Below, piece after piece: positions 61,601 to 64,000 of a stretch of DNA of 64,000 nt. The notes under the pieces are model-generated. The model ran no database searches. It was not told the origin of the DNA and was given only the letters and a program-made list of their open reading frames with translations. The stretch is from Rhynchonema sp. JSB1_4 (Eukaryota > Nematoda > Chromadorea > Monhysterida > Xyalidae). Numbering within the stretch: position 1 is the stretch's first letter; every line of letters begins with the position of its first letter. The stretch spans positions 186,001 to 250,000 of the forward strand of contig JASAMV010004882.1 in assembly GCA_030248065.1 (NCBI GenBank), in the 5' to 3' direction. The position numbers and the translations under genes were made by a program.

Positions 61601-63100
61601 AGTTGATTTTAATCAACCGAGAGCCGCAGAATTGGTTATTGAAATGAACCCTACAATGGTACATAATGAGTGACTAAACACCATCCTGTTTTCCTCAGAT
61701 TGTTGCGAGTGCGCAAACCGGTTCCTTTTTAGACCAAAGTTGTCTGGAGTTTAGAAAGAGAATTTATCTTGCCAAAATCAGGTGGGCAGCTGGTGTGTGA
61801 ACAGTGGCCAAGCGTGATCCTCCCACGCTCACGTGCAATCTTGCTTTGTAATCACCCACTTTTTCCAGCGCCACCCGCACAGAACAACCCCCAATTTGCA
61901 TCGCATAGTAAAAAGTGTGGGTGATAGGAAACTCTGACTAAGCAATTTGGCAAACTTTGAAGTTTTTATCAAAAATGATTGGAATAGTATGTATGACTGA
62001 GTAGTGTTTTTTTATTGTAACGGGTTGTGAAATCTGGATAGTATAAAAGCTATGGGCCAGCAAGAAAGTTTTTTATTATTTGTTGAAACACGTTTGTCAC
62101 TCAATCGATCATGAGCATTTGCGATCTTGCCTTTCAACTTTACTTTGCCCTTTGGTAGATGGTGCACCAGGTCATCGTCAGTGCGAAATGTACCAAAAAT
62201 AATTGTCAATACTGTCGTCAGGCATCGATAGTAGCCCATTTCAAGTTTGTGTGGCCGGAAGACCATGCCCATTTTGGTAGCATCCACTCCTATTGCAGTC
62301 TGCATAATGCACTATGCTCTTCAATATCAGGTGTGTTTTCAGAGCAGTGGTGCGCGCGTCACAACAAACTACGTATGTACTACCTTAATATTATCATGGG
62401 ATACCTTTAGCATATAAGTGGCAAAAGACACTGCAGCAGAGCGCTACATAATGTCTGTGGAATGACATGCAACGCATGCGTGCGTGTGATGGGTGGGTCA
62501 ACGTACTCTATGCACAATGCATGCACCTCGGAATTCGAGGGTACCGCATGTTTACTGACAGGTGAGCCTAGATCTAGGCTTGAATCTTGTTTTAGGCCCG
62601 AACCAAGCACTCGCAAGCCTAACACACTGTCTGCACCCAATAACCCACCTTCCGAGAGAGTGCTCTACTCCACTTTCGTCTGTCTGTGTTGACGCACAAC
62701 TGACGTATCTTGCGTGTCTTTGCGCATGTTGGTCCGTGGATTGACTTGTCCCCATGCCCGTGAAGACAACAGTATGTGGTGTGTTTTATCGACTGCTCAA
62801 CTAAATACCCATTGTGTACCGCCGCGGATAAAGCGCTCATCGCCTGTGCATGTGCAGGCGGATGTTTCATGATGGTGTGCAGTGGGAGAGAGAATTCGCC
62901 CCATTTTCCGTCCCATGTTTAGCCCCACGTGCCACGCTGTGGTTACGGTAAAGTAAGTTACACGCCGGCGTGTTTTAGTCTCATATCATGTCTGGATAGT
63001 CTATGCACCTGCACATAATCTGGTCACCAAGTAAGTACATAAGTAGAGAAGAAAAGTGTACAGCGCACGGTGGAGTAGATACTCTGCGTACGACACATGG
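52624..63100. other. Gene-poor AT-rich tract
   Basis: Over 10 kb in which I find no exon chain, domain or RNA gene I can support. Open frames such as 53640-53822, 55187-55492 or 57371-57716 (+) lack domains and splice context. It contains a short hairpin (TTTTCCACTTAAAGCCCC against GGGGCTCTAAGTGGAAAA, about 53245-53290), one copy of the second dispersed motif (62161-62194) and a short palindrome AGCCTAGATCTAGGCT near 62568-62583. It may be regulatory or hold exons of a gene that extends outside the window. Confidence 0.5.
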
Positions 63101-63105
63101 TACAT

Positions 63106-63357
<252 letters not shown>

Positions 63358-64000
63358 GTGAAAGTGGTGCACCGCCGGCATGCAACTCGCGGTGCACGCG
63401 AGAGTTACGCGATTCGGTGTTTTGCCTATTTTGCGCGCATTGCGCGAGAGAGAGCGAGCGAGTATGTACACTTTTGGCTGCCATGCGGCGGAGTAATTTT
63501 TCGGCGTTTACCTGCACTACGCACGCACGCTGCATGAACACATGAGAGTTTGGTTTTCTTATGCACGTTGTTCGCATCATGTTGTGTTCACCTAGTGCTC
63601 TGAATTAGAAATGACGCGCGGCCCGGTGTGTTCGTAAGGTACTGGAGCTTGTGGCTTACCCACGATCACGTGGAGGTTTGATTGTGGTCTGCGGCTTCGG
63701 CTTAGGCCTAAATGCTCCCAGGTGTTTCGGTTTGATCTGAGCCCGGTATTAGGCCCAAGGTTGGGACAAATTTGTAAGCCAAGGCTCAGCCTTTCGTTGA
63801 TGTCTTACCCTGACGCTGACACCAGGTTCGCCAGTGCCTTGGATGTAGCTTGCACCTGCAATAGATCGCACATATGGTTACCAAGTAATGATATATTTTA
63901 GTTGAACACTATTGGTTTATTGTTTAGCCCGTTTGCACGCGCACACACACCAGCAAAACCCCTGTGTTCTCTATGGTCTACTCTCACTCCCCATCCATTT

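Larger units (their letters stand above)
5686..62194. repeat. Dispersed short motif CTGACGATGACCTGGTGCAC (about 11 copies)
   Basis: Copies, with one to several mismatches, lie near 5686, 6641-6664, 6972-6995, 7261-7280, 17166-17189, 40428-40443, 50127-50150 and 50692-50722 (+), and near 26384-26416, 31518-31542 and 62161-62194 (-). Many have GCAC or TGCAC just before the core and finish GGTGCACC, so each copy is bounded by related short inverted ends. All are in introns or intergenic DNA. They may be tiny mobile-element relics or functional non-coding sites. Confidence 0.6.
4954..62869. promoter_or_regulatory. Dispersed ATGTTTCA motif (38 sites), candidate Ruby-like small-RNA promoter element
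   Basis: Plus-strand sites start at 5430, 7656, 7902, 10057, 10220, 14966, 16775, 19073, 23366, 27666, 29253, 35004, 35469, 36125, 36984, 37814, 39939, 47675, 50799, 51179, 51926, 52890 and 62862. Minus-strand sites (TGAAACAT) start at 4954, 6788, 10030, 12677, 12873, 17710, 18479, 24873, 25167, 28236, 29359, 33881, 37191, 37787 and 50628. Many extend to TGATGTTTCA, often preceded by C on the motif strand. The core shares TGTTTCA with the C. elegans 21U-RNA upstream motif CTGTTTCA. Most sites are in introns or spacers; several are in exons. The promoter role is inference. Confidence 0.5.

Overview
The window looks like nuclear DNA from a nematode, probably a chromadorean. Genes are split into short exons with GT..AG introns that often end in TTTCAG. 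The gene families also fit: a FkbM-type methyltransferase tail with the worm-like 'ICQINVELHG' motif, a GT11 fucosyltransferase-like gene, and small BRICHOS membrane proteins. Two large housekeeping genes are identified by clear similarity to their human counterparts: Integrator subunit 1 (INTS1) and anaphase-promoting complex subunit 5 (ANAPC5). The exact species is not determined.

Layout. 1-344 (+): 3' end of a FkbM-type methyltransferase gene. 345-2500: no gene, one dispersed T-rich repeat. About 2.55-4.21 kb (+): GT11 alpha-1,2-fucosyltransferase-like gene with frame problems. 4.96-6.10 kb (-): small four-TM protein. 6.43-8.49 and 9.61-13.34 kb (-): two tandem BRICHOS proteins whose exons join in frame (299 and 246 aa). 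15.07-36.12 kb (-): INTS1 in about 30 exons. One INTS1 intron holds a complete three-exon gene on the opposite strand (347 aa, secreted or anchored, acidic and Pro-rich). Another holds a decayed Penelope-like reverse transcriptase. 36.35-45.91 kb (-): ANAPC5, ending about 230 bp upstream of the INTS1 start. 46.3-48.6 kb: mobile-element debris (TIR element, non-LTR RT tail, a large foldback interrupted by a hAT-type element with a perfect 8-bp TSD). 49.92-52.06 kb (+): a clean six-exon multi-pass membrane protein (319 aa) with an internal duplication. 52.06-64 kb: AT-rich, no supported gene, one 247-bp (CA)n tract near the end.

The most unusual signal is not a gene. The 8-mer ATGTTTCA occurs 38 times by hand count over both strands, where about 2 are expected; 15 copies extend to the 10-mer TGATGTTTCA, where about 0.1 is expected. 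It shares TGTTTCA with the core (CTGTTTCA) of the 'Ruby motif' that drives individual 21U-RNA (piRNA) genes in Caenorhabditis. Copies are spread through introns and some exons of the active genes, in both orientations. I propose, as inference, a dispersed piRNA-promoter landscape. Two related foldback elements each carry an outward-facing pair of the motif, so mobile elements may have helped spread it. A second dispersed motif, with core CTGACGATGACCTGGTGCAC, occurs about 11 times, only in introns or intergenic DNA.
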